Shown here piece after piece: positions 1 through 6,392 of a stretch of 10,533 nucleotides of DNA; positions within the stretch are counted from its first letter, which is position 1, and each line of letters begins with the position of its first letter. The notes under the pieces are model-generated. The model did no database searches and was not told where the DNA came from. It worked only from the letters and a program-made list of their open reading frames with translations. Source of the DNA: Thermoplasmatales archaeon (GTDB lineage: Archaea > Thermoplasmatota > E2 > DHVEG-1). The position numbers and the translations under genes are program-made. The stretch covers positions 1 to 10,533 of the forward strand of contig JAGLML010000031.1 in assembly GCA_023140035.1 (NCBI GenBank), read 5' to 3'.

Positions 1-225
1 GCCTTTTACAGATATAACCGACTCTCGTGATAAAGATGTTAATTTTTCAAATAATTCAGGATTTTTCTTTTTTAAAACAGTTAATTGAAGAGTACCTCTC
101 TTATCACGCAGGATGATAAATGCAATGGATCCAATATTTCGGATATCCTCGATCCAACCCGCTACTGTTATTGATTTGTTATAGTCTTTTTTTGCTACAT
201 CCTTTGAATAATGACTTCTATACAT
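1..225 (-). CDS. aspS: Aspartyl-tRNA synthetase, N-terminal part (cut by window edge)
   Basis: Class II aminoacyl-tRNA synthetase that charges tRNA-Asp (possibly also tRNA-Asn, as many archaeal enzymes are non-discriminating). Reading the minus strand from the ATG at 225-223 gives 75 codons with no stop up to the window edge. The protein begins MYRSHYSKDV and continues with VAGWIEDIRN and FIILRDKRGTLQL, the typical opening of the archaeal OB-fold anticodon-binding domain. The catalytic domain lies outside the window. Its start is only 13 bases after the stop of the phosphopantoate ligase gene, so the two are probably cotranscribed; a weak Shine-Dalgarno (AGGG, about 8 bases before ATG) fits an internal operon gene. 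Whether the enzyme is discriminating cannot be judged from this fragment. Confidence 0.88.
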   Translation of the reverse strand, partial: MYRSHYSKDVAKKDYNKSITVAGWIEDIRNIGSIAFIILRDKRGTLQLTVLKKKNPELFEKLTSLSRESVISVKG

Positions 226-238
226 AATAAAAACCCTA

Positions 239-988
239 TCAAAACAATGAATTTAGTCTTTTTGAAATAAAAGATACCATTTCACTTAGATTTCTTTCAT
301 TATCCCACATTTCAACTAGATTATTAAGTTCGTTTTTATCAAATTTCTTTAGTTCATTCACCCATTTTTCAATATTTGAAATTGCACGAGTTACATTATC
401 AACAATTGTAATACTTGCTGTTCTTGCAGTTCTAGAAAGGGGGTTTAAATCAATAGCAATGAGTGTTTTTCCCATGTCTCTAAGAGCCTGACATCTATCA
501 CCGTCTTCAAGTGAAACAAGCACAACATCAGCCGAAAAGATCCCCTCCCTATCGCACAAAGCACGATCGTGCTCTAAACCGGGAATCTTTGCATCTGCCT
601 TTTGACCATATACATTTTTTGCTCCGTAATTTGACAGTTCTTTTGAAATTTTTTCTATTCGCTCCTCTGTTCTATGGAAAAGATTAACTTCAAGTTTCGC
701 TGAAATGGACTCGGTCAAGCTGATGCAATCTTCTGCAACTAAGGAAACAACATTGCCGTTAACCGATATAACAGGGTTCTTTGCGCACAGCAGTGCTGCT
801 GCTGCAACCTTTTCAGCTATATTTGCTTGTGGTATAGTTTTCTCACCAAGCAAATAATCAAAGGCCTCACCCCTACCATGAGCTATCAAACCAGTTTCAT
901 GAACTATGCCGTTTTTCATCGCCTGTGAAATTTTTTCCCGTGTCATTAACGAAGTATAACGCGGATGACTTTCTGGTATCTTTTCCAT
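239..988 (-). CDS. 4-phosphopantoate--beta-alanine ligase (archaeal phosphopantothenate synthetase)
   Basis: Cytosolic enzyme of the archaeal coenzyme A pathway. It joins 4-phosphopantoate and beta-alanine using ATP (giving AMP and PPi) to make 4'-phosphopantothenate; with pantoate kinase it replaces bacterial PanC and pantothenate kinase. The 249-residue protein matches the family (formerly DUF137) in length and signature: it opens with IPESHPRYTSL and TREKI, then GLIAHGRGEAFDYLLGE at about residues 33-49, an ISVNGNVVSL segment near 74, and a Rossmann-like C-terminal half with VVLVSLEDGDR and the IDLNPLSRTARTA stretch. The family assignment is from memory of conserved blocks, not a search. 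There is no Shine-Dalgarno before the ATG, and a TATA-like box lies about 29 bases upstream, so the mRNA is probably leaderless. It is first in a two-gene unit with aspS. Pantoate kinase is not in the window. Confidence 0.9.
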   Translation of the reverse strand: MEKIPESHPRYTSLMTREKISQAMKNGIVHETGLIAHGRGEAFDYLLGEKTIPQANIAEKVAAAALLCAKNPVISVNGNVVSLVAEDCISLTESISAKLEVNLFHRTEERIEKISKELSNYGAKNVYGQKADAKIPGLEHDRALCDREGIFSADVVLVSLEDGDRCQALRDMGKTLIAIDLNPLSRTARTASITIVDNVTRAISNIEKWVNELKKFDKNELNNLVEMWDNERNLSEMVSFISKRLNSLF

Positions 989-1011
989 AATTCAATAAAA
1001 ACAATAAGGTA

Positions 1012-1023
1012 GTATTTTAAAAG
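1012..1023 (-). promoter_or_regulatory. TATA-like box for the phosphopantoate ligase-aspS operon
   Basis: On the minus strand the sequence CTTTTAAAATAC is centred about 29 bases before the ATG at 988, preceded by a purine-rich AATAA that could act as BRE. With the usual archaeal spacing, transcription would start at or next to the ATG, consistent with the lack of a Shine-Dalgarno. Confidence 0.5.
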
Positions 1024-1041
1024 TTATTTGTTGAATTACCG

Positions 1042-1077
1042 GATAAAAAAATAAAAAGTATAGTTTCAAACTATACT
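1042..1077 (-). terminator. Hairpin plus T-tract terminator after the PAC2 gene
   Basis: Directly after the PAC2 stop codon (TAG at 1080-1078) the minus strand carries a perfect inverted repeat, AGTATAGTTT and AAACTATACT separated by one base (1057-1077). It would fold as an 8-bp stem with a 5-base loop. It is followed by TTTTTATTTTTTAT (1056-1043). The layout is that of a bacterial-type intrinsic terminator; in archaea the T-tract alone is normally enough. Confidence 0.7.
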
Positions 1078-1851
1078 CTATCCATACATACTTGGTTGAG
1101 GGATCTGACCTGCACCAGATACCATTGGTTTTGCTTGTTTGTGGAATTTCTGAAGTTGTTTTTCGATGCGTTCTGCTTCATCATAAAGCGGTGCAACATC
1201 TATTTTCACGCCAATAAGCGTACCGATAACGGTTATAGCAGATGCGGCAGCTCGAGCATCAGGATAATTAGGATGTGCCTCCGCTAGTATTGATATTACA
1301 TCGATGTTCTCATGTTTTCCTTTATTGAGCAAAACTCCGGAAACACCGGCGATTATGCCATTTTTAAACTGAGGAATATTCATCGATTGGAGTATCTGTC
1401 GAGCGTTTTCTGTCGATCCAATTGCATACGCATCAACAATATCGTCCTCTTCCTTAGAGGGTTTACCCTCAACAACCATACCTTCCGGCGATATCAAAAG
1501 CTTACATCCCTTTTTTTTCACCCAATCTATAATTGCATCAGACAAGGAGCTTATCAAGCTAGGTTTTGGTTTGAACTCCGAGACAAAAACTGCAATCTTT
1601 TCCCCAGTTTCTAATTTCCCTGCATATATGCGAACAGGAGACAAAGGCTCTCCTGTATGAACAACTGAGAGCGTAGGAAAATGCGGTGAATTTAATGCTC
1701 CGACCTGTTTTAAACCTAAAGCATCTATTGAATAATTTGCAACAATAGTGCTGACTAAGCCTATAGAAGGAAAACCAGCAATTACAATTGCATCACTAAG
1801 ATCCGTGTCTTCAAAATCAACAATTTCAACATCTTCCAAATGCATCACCAT
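1078..1851 (-). CDS. PAC2-family protein, probable proteasome assembly chaperone (PbaA/PbaB-like)
   Basis: A 257-residue member of the PAC2 superfamily, related to eukaryotic proteasome assembly chaperones and archaeal PbaA/PbaB. The family pattern is visible as AIVIAGFPSIGLVSTIVANY near residues 21-40, ALNSPHFPTLSVV near 52-64, the IYAGKLETGEKIAVFVSEFKP strand pair near 75-95, and the IIAGVSGVLLNKG block near 166-178. The C-terminus is a predicted charged helix (about 223-240) and a flexible tail ending Ser-Met-Tyr-Gly. The last three residues fit the hydrophobic-Tyr-any (HbYX) motif that docks into the 20S proteasome alpha-ring pockets, supporting a proteasome role. The first ATG (1851) is used; a second ATG two codons later is also possible. 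The gene has its own TATA-like box 63 bp downstream of rtcB and its own terminator, so it is probably monocistronic. Exact function is inferred. Confidence 0.82.
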   Translation of the reverse strand: MVMHLEDVEIVDFEDTDLSDAIVIAGFPSIGLVSTIVANYSIDALGLKQVGALNSPHFPTLSVVHTGEPLSPVRIYAGKLETGEKIAVFVSEFKPKPSLISSLSDAIIDWVKKKGCKLLISPEGMVVEGKPSKEEDDIVDAYAIGSTENARQILQSMNIPQFKNGIIAGVSGVLLNKGKHENIDVISILAEAHPNYPDARAAASAITVIGTLIGVKIDVAPLYDEAERIEKQLQKFHKQAKPMVSGAGQIPQPSMYG

Positions 1852-1877
1852 CTAATATACCCAAATATGCTTACTAG

Positions 1878-1889
1878 CATTTAAAATTA
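1878..1889 (-). promoter_or_regulatory. TATA-like box for the PAC2 gene
   Basis: On the minus strand AATTTTAAATGC is centred about 33 bases before the ATG at 1851, in the 63-bp gap after rtcB. Transcription would begin a few bases before the ATG. A small inverted repeat (ATGCT-tact-AGCAT, 1867-1880) lies between the box and the predicted start of transcription; whether it is an operator is unknown. Confidence 0.4.
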
Positions 1890-1914
1890 ATTGGTGAAAA
1901 ACGAATTTATCTTA

Positions 1915-3384
1915 CTAGCCCTTAACCACCCCCAAAGGTAAAAGTTTTGCTACCTTAATAGAAATCCCAGCACCATGCGTCACATTTACAACTTCACCAA
2001 CATCTTTGTAAGCATCTGGTGCCTCTTCAGCCATAACCTTCCAGCTAGCTGGATGCACATATATCCCTTTTCTTCTTAAATTATTCTGTATGGCCTCTCC
2101 ACGCCACCTATTAACAGCTTGATGTCTAGACATAACTCTACCCGCACCATGACATGTAGAGCCAAACGTCTCCTCAGCTTTCTCAGTTCCTCTAAGAAGA
2201 TAACTCTCAGTCCCCATATCTCCAGGAATTAAAACAGGTTGACCAACATCTCTATATTTCAATGGAATTTCGCTTTTTCCTGGTCCGAATGAGCGGGTTG
2301 CACCTTTTCTATGAACATATACCTTTCTTTTTTTACCATCTACTTCATGTTCTTCAAGTTTAGCGATATTATGGCAAATATCATAAATAATATGCATATC
2401 CAAACTCTCAGCACTTTCGTTAAGTATTTTTTCAAAAGATTCTCTTATCCAGTGAACTATCATTTGTCTATTGCACCAGGCAAAGTTTGCAGCACAAGCC
2501 ATACCTTTAAGATAATCTTGTCCCTCCTTTGAATTTACAGGGGCACAAGCAAGTTGTCTATCTGGAAGCCAGATGTTATATCTCCTAACGGTCTGTTCTA
2601 AAACCCTTAAATGATCGGTACAAACTTGATGGCCAAATCCACGAGACCCTGTATGTATCATAACCATTATCTGCCCTTCATCGTTTATTCCAAACGTTTT
2701 TGCAGCGTCTGAATCATAAATCTTTGCCACCTTTTGTATCTCAAGAAAGTGATTTCCAGCCCCTAAAGAACCCAATTGAGGAGCACCTCTCTGCTTTGCC
2801 TTCTCTGAAACTTTGGAAATGTCAGCATCTTTTAAACATCCGTTTTCCTCTAAAAACTCGACGTCGTCTTCCCATCCATATCCATTTTCTACAGCCCATC
2901 GAGCTCCTAAACGTAAAACATCATCCAGTTCCTTTCTGCTAAGTCGAACCTTTGCCTTTGAGCCAAGACCAGAGGGGACGTTTTTAAACATCTCGTCGAC
3001 AAGAGGCGGTATCTTGTTTGCATCTAAATTGCTAACGTGTAAATTTGTTCTAACAAGCCTCACCCCACAGTTGATATCAAACCCGACTCCACCTGGAGAA
3101 AGAACACCTTCTTCGGCATCAGTAGCAGCAACACCACCAATGGGAAATCCATATCCCCAATGTATATCAGGCATCGCAAGAGATTTACCAACAATGCCGG
3201 GAAGCATTGTTACATTTGCAGCTTGTTCAAGGGCATTATCTTTCCGGATGGAATCAATCATATGGGCACTAGCATAAATAACAGCCGAAGTTCCCATTTT
3301 TAGATTATTTTTTACCCCTTTATAATTCGATGGAATCTCGTATCGAAAATCGTCAATTTTATTTAATGGGCCGTTCCAAAACAT
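1915..3384 (-). CDS. rtcB: RtcB RNA ligase (3'-phosphate/5'-hydroxyl, GTP-dependent)
   Basis: tRNA-splicing ligase that joins 2',3'-cyclic phosphate or 3'-phosphate ends to 5'-hydroxyl ends, using Mn2+ and GTP through a histidine-GMP intermediate. At 489 residues it matches the family length (about 480) and has no intein, unlike the Pyrococcus gene. All key residues can be placed: Asp103 and Cys106 in GGVGFDINCGVRL, Asn211-His212 in GAGNHFLEIQ, His244 in HTGSRGFGHQ, His338 in CHNIAKLEEHEV, the guanylated His412 in CHGAGRVMSRHQA, and Lys488 next to the C-terminus. Each lies 8-10 residues after its Pyrococcus horikoshii counterpart. In archaea the job is sealing exons of intron-containing tRNAs after splicing-endonuclease cleavage. 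The usual helper archease is not in the window. A TATA-like box lies about 33 bases before the ATG. Confidence 0.97.
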   Translation of the reverse strand: MFWNGPLNKIDDFRYEIPSNYKGVKNNLKMGTSAVIYASAHMIDSIRKDNALEQAANVTMLPGIVGKSLAMPDIHWGYGFPIGGVAATDAEEGVLSPGGVGFDINCGVRLVRTNLHVSNLDANKIPPLVDEMFKNVPSGLGSKAKVRLSRKELDDVLRLGARWAVENGYGWEDDVEFLEENGCLKDADISKVSEKAKQRGAPQLGSLGAGNHFLEIQKVAKIYDSDAAKTFGINDEGQIMVMIHTGSRGFGHQVCTDHLRVLEQTVRRYNIWLPDRQLACAPVNSKEGQDYLKGMACAANFAWCNRQMIVHWIRESFEKILNESAESLDMHIIYDICHNIAKLEEHEVDGKKRKVYVHRKGATRSFGPGKSEIPLKYRDVGQPVLIPGDMGTESYLLRGTEKAEETFGSTCHGAGRVMSRHQAVNRWRGEAIQNNLRRKGIYVHPASWKVMAEEAPDAYKDVGEVVNVTHGAGISIKVAKLLPLGVVKG

Positions 3385-3404
3385 TATCTATCAAAATGTT
3401 AATA

Positions 3405-3424
3405 CAAAAAAGGATTTATAGAGA
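3405..3424 (-). promoter_or_regulatory. TATA-like box for rtcB, next to a T-tract ending the upstream gene
   Basis: In the 51-bp gap after the charged repeat gene the minus strand reads TCTCTATAAATCC (3424-3412), a TATA-like box centred about 33 bases before the rtcB ATG. It is followed at once by a run of six T (3411-3406), which could end transcription of the upstream gene. Termination and initiation signals thus seem packed together. Confidence 0.45.
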
Positions 3425-3435
3425 TTATGGAAAAG

Positions 3436-5346
3436 CTATTTTTTCTTCCTCAGGTAAGGAAGCTTAGTTTTTTTATTAATCATAACCCCATAACCTTCTG
3501 GCAATGGAATGGCCTCGCCTAGGCCAGGCTTTTTTTTGCTAAAAAAATGAATGATTCTTTTTTTCCCAGTAGATGTTTTTATTTCTTTCATATAAAGTGT
3601 GTAATCTCCATGTTTATAAAATTCAGCGGTACTGTCGATATCAGGTATCTCTTCTTCTACATCATAAGATGCCCATTCAGTAAGCTTCCCAATTTCAGAT
3701 TCAGATATTGACTTTGCTGGGGAAACAGTTCCCTGTTTAGCAGCCACTTTTTCCTTTGCTCTTTGTTTCTTCTCTTGTATCCTTAGTTTCATCTTTCTTT
3801 CTTTCTCGGCAATTCTTGCTTCCCTTTCTTTTTCCTTGGTTTCTAACAATGCCTTTTTTTCTTCAATTATTTTCAATCGTTGTTTTTCTTTTTGCTTCTC
3901 TCTGAGTTTTCTCTCTTTCTCTTTCTCAGCTATTTCGGCTTCTTTCTCCTTCTTTCTTGCCTCAATCAATGCATTTTTTGCTTCAATCTTTTTCAATCTC
4001 TGTTCTTCTCTCTCCTTTGCTATTTGTTCTCTCTCCCGTCTCCCTAGTTCCGCTAACCTCTCTTTCTCGGCAATTCTCGCTTCCCTTTCTTTTTCCTTGG
4101 ATATTTTTTTTAGATCTTCTTCAGGAGGTTTTTCTTCTTTGGGTTCTTCAGGCAACTCAACTATTTCTTCTTTGACACGTTCCTCACTCACGGGCTCCCA
4201 AGTAGAAATTTCTTCCTCAGTTTCAACACTGGGAGGTTGAGGTTCAGCTTCCTCATCAATTTTTTCAAACTCTGGAAACTCTTCTGAAATTTTTCCTTCT
4301 TTTTTCTCCACTGTTTCTTTAGGTTTTGTTTCCTCTACCGATTCCCATTCAGGCACCTCTTTTTCTACATCGCCTGTGATTTCTTTGACTTCTTTCCATT
4401 CTGCCTTTGCTTCTAATTTTTTTAAAATATTCTCTTCGCTTTCCTTACCACCGACAACTATTTCGCTATCAAACTTCTTTGATCCTTTTATTTCTAATTC
4501 GTCTAACTTTCCTTCCTCTCCTTTCTTTTTTTTACGTTTGCGTTCTTTTAGAAATGACAAAATTCGGACTTTTTGTTGCTCCTTTTCTCTCTTGGCAATT
4601 CTAGCTTCTCTTACTTCTTTAGGTTCTTCAGGCAACTCAACTATTTCTTCTTTGACACGTTCCTCACTCACGGGCTCCCAAGTAGAAATTTCTTCCTCAG
4701 TTTCAACACTGGGAGGTTGAGGTTCAGCTTCCTCATCAATTTTTTCAAACTCTGGAAACTCTTCTGAAATTTTTCCTTCTTTTTTCTCCACTGTTTCTTT
4801 AGGTTTTGTTTCCTCTACCGATTCCCATTCAGGTAGCTCTTCATCAGCGACTTTCATATCTTTGGCTTTTTCTTTTTCGACAGGTTCTGGGACAGGCAAG
4901 AATACTTCAGCTTCTTCAGAAACTTCCTCTTGTTTTTTTGTTGTTTCTTTAGGTCTAACTTCCAAAAATTCAGGTTCTGAAATATCAACCTTCTCGACTT
5001 CATAAAGATCTACGTCACCAAAAAGGTCTTCTTCAGGAAATTCGTCTTTAACCTCTTCGGCTCGTTCACCCGGCTCAAGCTTCTTAATTTCTGGTGGAGT
5101 GATCTTCTCTTCTTTTTGATAAATAGTGACTCTTGGTTCCAAACTATCATATTTCTTAGGTAAAAAATCTGATGATATATATTTCCTATCAGTTTTTAGT
5201 GACTCTCCAGATAATCTTCTATGTATTGACTCTAGATTTTTATTATCTTCGAAAGTGGATGCTTTAAATTTAGGATCGTAAGGATTATCTAAAATCTGAT
5301 GTAATATTTCTATGATTCCTTTTTTAGATTTTTTATCCTTAGGCAT
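3436..5346 (-). CDS. Highly charged Lys/Glu-rich repeat protein with C-terminal globular domain; function unknown
   Basis: I do not recognise the full-length protein. From the ATG at 5346 it has 636 residues. A basic/helical N-terminus (MPKDKKSKK, then a short helix ending LDNPYDPKFKA) is followed by a long acidic, Pro/Glu-rich and probably disordered region (about 80-410), then a Lys/Glu/Arg coiled-coil-like stretch (about 410-540, with KEREARIAEKER reiterated), and a small folded-looking domain at about 578-636 (HGDYTLYMKEI, IIHFFSKKKPG, LPEGYGVMINK, LPYLRKKK). Residues 172-242 and 332-402 are identical, encoded by a perfect 212-bp DNA repeat. All six tryptophans (174, 223, 317, 334, 383, 558) sit in an (E/T)W(E/K/A)x(V/Y) motif. 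There is no signal peptide or membrane segment, so it is probably cytosolic. An in-frame TTG at 5361 would add five residues, but the TATA-like box at 5380-5393 favours the ATG. I suspect the C-terminal domain recurs in other archaeal proteins; a scaffold or tether role is speculation. Confidence 0.8.
   Translation of the reverse strand: MPKDKKSKKGIIEILHQILDNPYDPKFKASTFEDNKNLESIHRRLSGESLKTDRKYISSDFLPKKYDSLEPRVTIYQKEEKITPPEIKKLEPGERAEEVKDEFPEEDLFGDVDLYEVEKVDISEPEFLEVRPKETTKKQEEVSEEAEVFLPVPEPVEKEKAKDMKVADEELPEWESVEETKPKETVEKKEGKISEEFPEFEKIDEEAEPQPPSVETEEEISTWEPVSEERVKEEIVELPEEPKEVREARIAKREKEQQKVRILSFLKERKRKKKKGEEGKLDELEIKGSKKFDSEIVVGGKESEENILKKLEAKAEWKEVKEITGDVEKEVPEWESVEETKPKETVEKKEGKISEEFPEFEKIDEEAEPQPPSVETEEEISTWEPVSEERVKEEIVELPEEPKEEKPPEEDLKKISKEKEREARIAEKERLAELGRREREQIAKEREEQRLKKIEAKNALIEARKKEKEAEIAEKEKERKLREKQKEKQRLKIIEEKKALLETKEKEREARIAEKERKMKLRIQEKKQRAKEKVAAKQGTVSPAKSISESEIGKLTEWASYDVEEEIPDIDSTAEFYKHGDYTLYMKEIKTSTGKKRIIHFFSKKKPGLGEAIPLPEGYGVMINKKTKLPYLRKKK
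3800..3839. repeat. Short direct repeat, copy 1 (coiled-coil module)
   Basis: These 40 bases match 4061-4100 with one difference, at an offset of 261 bases (87 codons). Both encode KEKEREARIAEKER in the coiled-coil part of the charged protein. Weaker, diverged versions lie near 3910-3960 and 4590-4610. Confidence 0.85.
4061..4100. repeat. Short direct repeat, copy 2 (coiled-coil module)
   Basis: Partner of 3800-3839 (39 of 40 bases equal, in frame). It shows that the coiled coil also grew by internal duplication, earlier than the perfect 212-bp repeat. Confidence 0.85.
4142..4353. repeat. Perfect 212-bp direct repeat, copy in the downstream half of the charged gene
   Basis: Base-for-base identical to 4622-4833, with mismatches at 4141 and 4354 marking the edges. 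The offset is exactly 480 bp (160 codons), so the reading frame is kept. It encodes residues 332-402, from PEWESVEETKPKE to VELPEEP. No synonymous changes are present over about 70 codons. Confidence 0.97.
4622..4833. repeat. Perfect 212-bp direct repeat, copy in the upstream half of the charged gene
   Basis: Identical partner of 4142-4353, encoding residues 172-242. The 268 bp between the copies are unique and encode a separate basic segment (ILSFLKERKRKKKKGEEGK), so this is not a simple tandem array. Recombination between the copies would remove 160 codons without breaking the frame. Confidence 0.97.
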
Positions 5347-5379
5347 TATATCATATACCAACTACAGTATAGGACTACT

Positions 5380-5393
5380 CATATATTAATAAA
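5380..5393 (-). promoter_or_regulatory. TATA-like box for the charged repeat gene
   Basis: Minus strand TTTATTAATATATG lies about 34-47 bases before the ATG at 5346, placing the transcription start near 5358. That leaves the TTG at 5361 outside or at the very end of the mRNA and argues for the ATG start. Confidence 0.4.
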
Positions 5394-5431
5394 TTTTCCT
5401 TTTTTATTTTTATTCATCACCCTTTCATAAA

Positions 5432-5584
5432 CTAAAAGTGGCCTTTAACTGAGTTTTTATTTTGTGATTCTCTTTGTATAACCTCCAAGTGTTTTCGAAT
5501 TGATTCACGGTCATTAATAAAATATCCAACTATTACCGGAATCCAGCAGTAGCCATCTGAAGAACTCAGAACAAGTAATATTAG
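5432..5584 (-). pseudogene. Coding-like remnant without start codon, unknown family
   Basis: In the 286-bp gap upstream of the charged gene, one minus-strand frame stays open for 50 codons between an upstream stop (5587-5585) and TAG at 5434-5432. It contains a protein-like stretch, SSSDGYCWIPVIVGYF, then NDRESIRKHLEVIQRES. There is no ATG, GTG or TTG in a plausible place and no ribosome site. The frame next to it is open over 5548-5608 and could be its continuation across a frameshift. It may be the tail of a decayed gene; chance is also possible. Confidence 0.25.
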
Positions 5585-5632
5585 TTAATATGGCCAACCA
5601 CTTTAAAAGGTAGAAGGCTCAAAGACATATCT

Positions 5633-6340
5633 TTATTTTTTCTCAAAATAATGTAAAATTTCCTCTTTATCTAATCTTTTTTTCACTTGCGGATAGAGTT
5701 TTATTTCCTCTCCCTCAATCATAATTCTTTCTAAATCCATTTTTCTTAATCTATTGAATAATTCATGTTTATTTTGCTTTATAGATACCAACGCGATATT
5801 GAAATTCAGACTCTCATCTCTCAAATGTTCAAGTGCTTTCAACTGGTATTCAAATCCTCCCTCTGCGGCCGTAAGCCAAGAAAACTCCTCCGGGGTGCTT
5901 CCCTTAAGACATACGCGGATATGTAGATTTTTGAATTGAGATAATTCTTCCACATATGTTTTGTCAACTCCCAAAAGTATGCCGTTGGTCTCAAGAATAA
6001 ACAAAAGCTCTGGATGTATATTTTCCAAAAGTGTGATCAAATGTTTTCTACCAATAGTGGATTCACCACCAGATACCCGTACTCGATTATATCCTTTCTT
6101 TCTTGCTATCTCATGGAGTTTATCAGCTACTTGTTGTGGTGAATAGAATTCGCCTGTATTTTTTGCATTCCATACACTCGAACTAGACCAACAAAATTTA
6201 CAACGAAGATTACATCCAACTGTATCAGCAGTTGATATCCCTCCATAGAAACCCGTTCCACGAAAACGATAATACTTCTTCATATATCCATTAACAATGA
6301 TATTCTCAGTTTTTTTAGAAAGTTCAACTGGATTATACAT
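5633..6340 (-). CDS. Radical SAM enzyme, compact, substrate unknown
   Basis: A 235-residue radical SAM protein. The 4Fe-4S-binding CxxxCxxC motif is Cys43-Cys47-Cys50 in VGCNLRCKFCW, preceded by FYGGISTADT. The SAM-binding GGE is at 91-93 in VRVSGGEST, and a conserved ETNG strand motif lies at 117-120. The only other cysteine is Cys144, so no auxiliary cluster is expected and the chain contains little beyond the core partial TIM barrel. The general look is that of PflA/MoaA-like archaeal radical SAM proteins, but no glycyl-radical partner or cofactor-pathway gene is next to it, so I assign no substrate. The ATG at 6340 is used; a TATA-like box about 29 bases upstream suggests a leaderless mRNA. 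It is transcribed divergently from pyrB and appears monocistronic. Confidence 0.85.
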   Translation of the reverse strand: MYNPVELSKKTENIIVNGYMKKYYRFRGTGFYGGISTADTVGCNLRCKFCWSSSSVWNAKNTGEFYSPQQVADKLHEIARKKGYNRVRVSGGESTIGRKHLITLLENIHPELLFILETNGILLGVDKTYVEELSQFKNLHIRVCLKGSTPEEFSWLTAAEGGFEYQLKALEHLRDESLNFNIALVSIKQNKHELFNRLRKMDLERIMIEGEEIKLYPQVKKRLDKEEILHYFEKK

Positions 6341-6364
6341 TTAAACAAATATTTATGTGAGGAA

Positions 6365-6374
6365 CTATAATATG
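6365..6374. promoter_or_regulatory. TATA-like box for the radical SAM gene, near-symmetrical
   Basis: CTATAATATG (plus) reads CATATTATAG on the minus strand, centred about 29 bases before the radical SAM ATG. Because it is nearly symmetrical it might also drive plus-strand transcription starting near 6393, where a 20-codon reading frame begins. Confidence 0.4.
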
Positions 6375-6392
6375 CTTTTGGGATGACTTTAA

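Noticed and set aside
1867..1880. ATGCT/AGCAT inverted repeat upstream of the PAC2 gene as an operator
   Set aside because: Arms of five bases in AT-rich DNA occur often by chance; it is only mentioned with the promoter.
3836..4767. Several long plus-strand open frames rich in Ser, Phe and Leu opposite the charged gene
   Set aside because: They are the antisense of Lys/Glu-rich codons, contain the same duplicated block and have no ribosome sites; the minus-strand gene explains them.
3800..4833. CRISPR array or tandem satellite
   Set aside because: The repeats are few, long, in frame and inside a coding region, with no regular short spacers.
5347..5361. TTG start at 5361 adding MVYDI to the charged protein
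   Set aside because: The ATG five codons later begins a typical MPKDKKSKK N-terminus, and the TATA-like box spacing puts transcription near 5358, at or after the TTG.
5362..5632. tRNA or small structured RNA in the gap before the charged gene
   Set aside because: No cloverleaf pattern, T-loop or CCA-like end was found, and no strong hairpin is evident.
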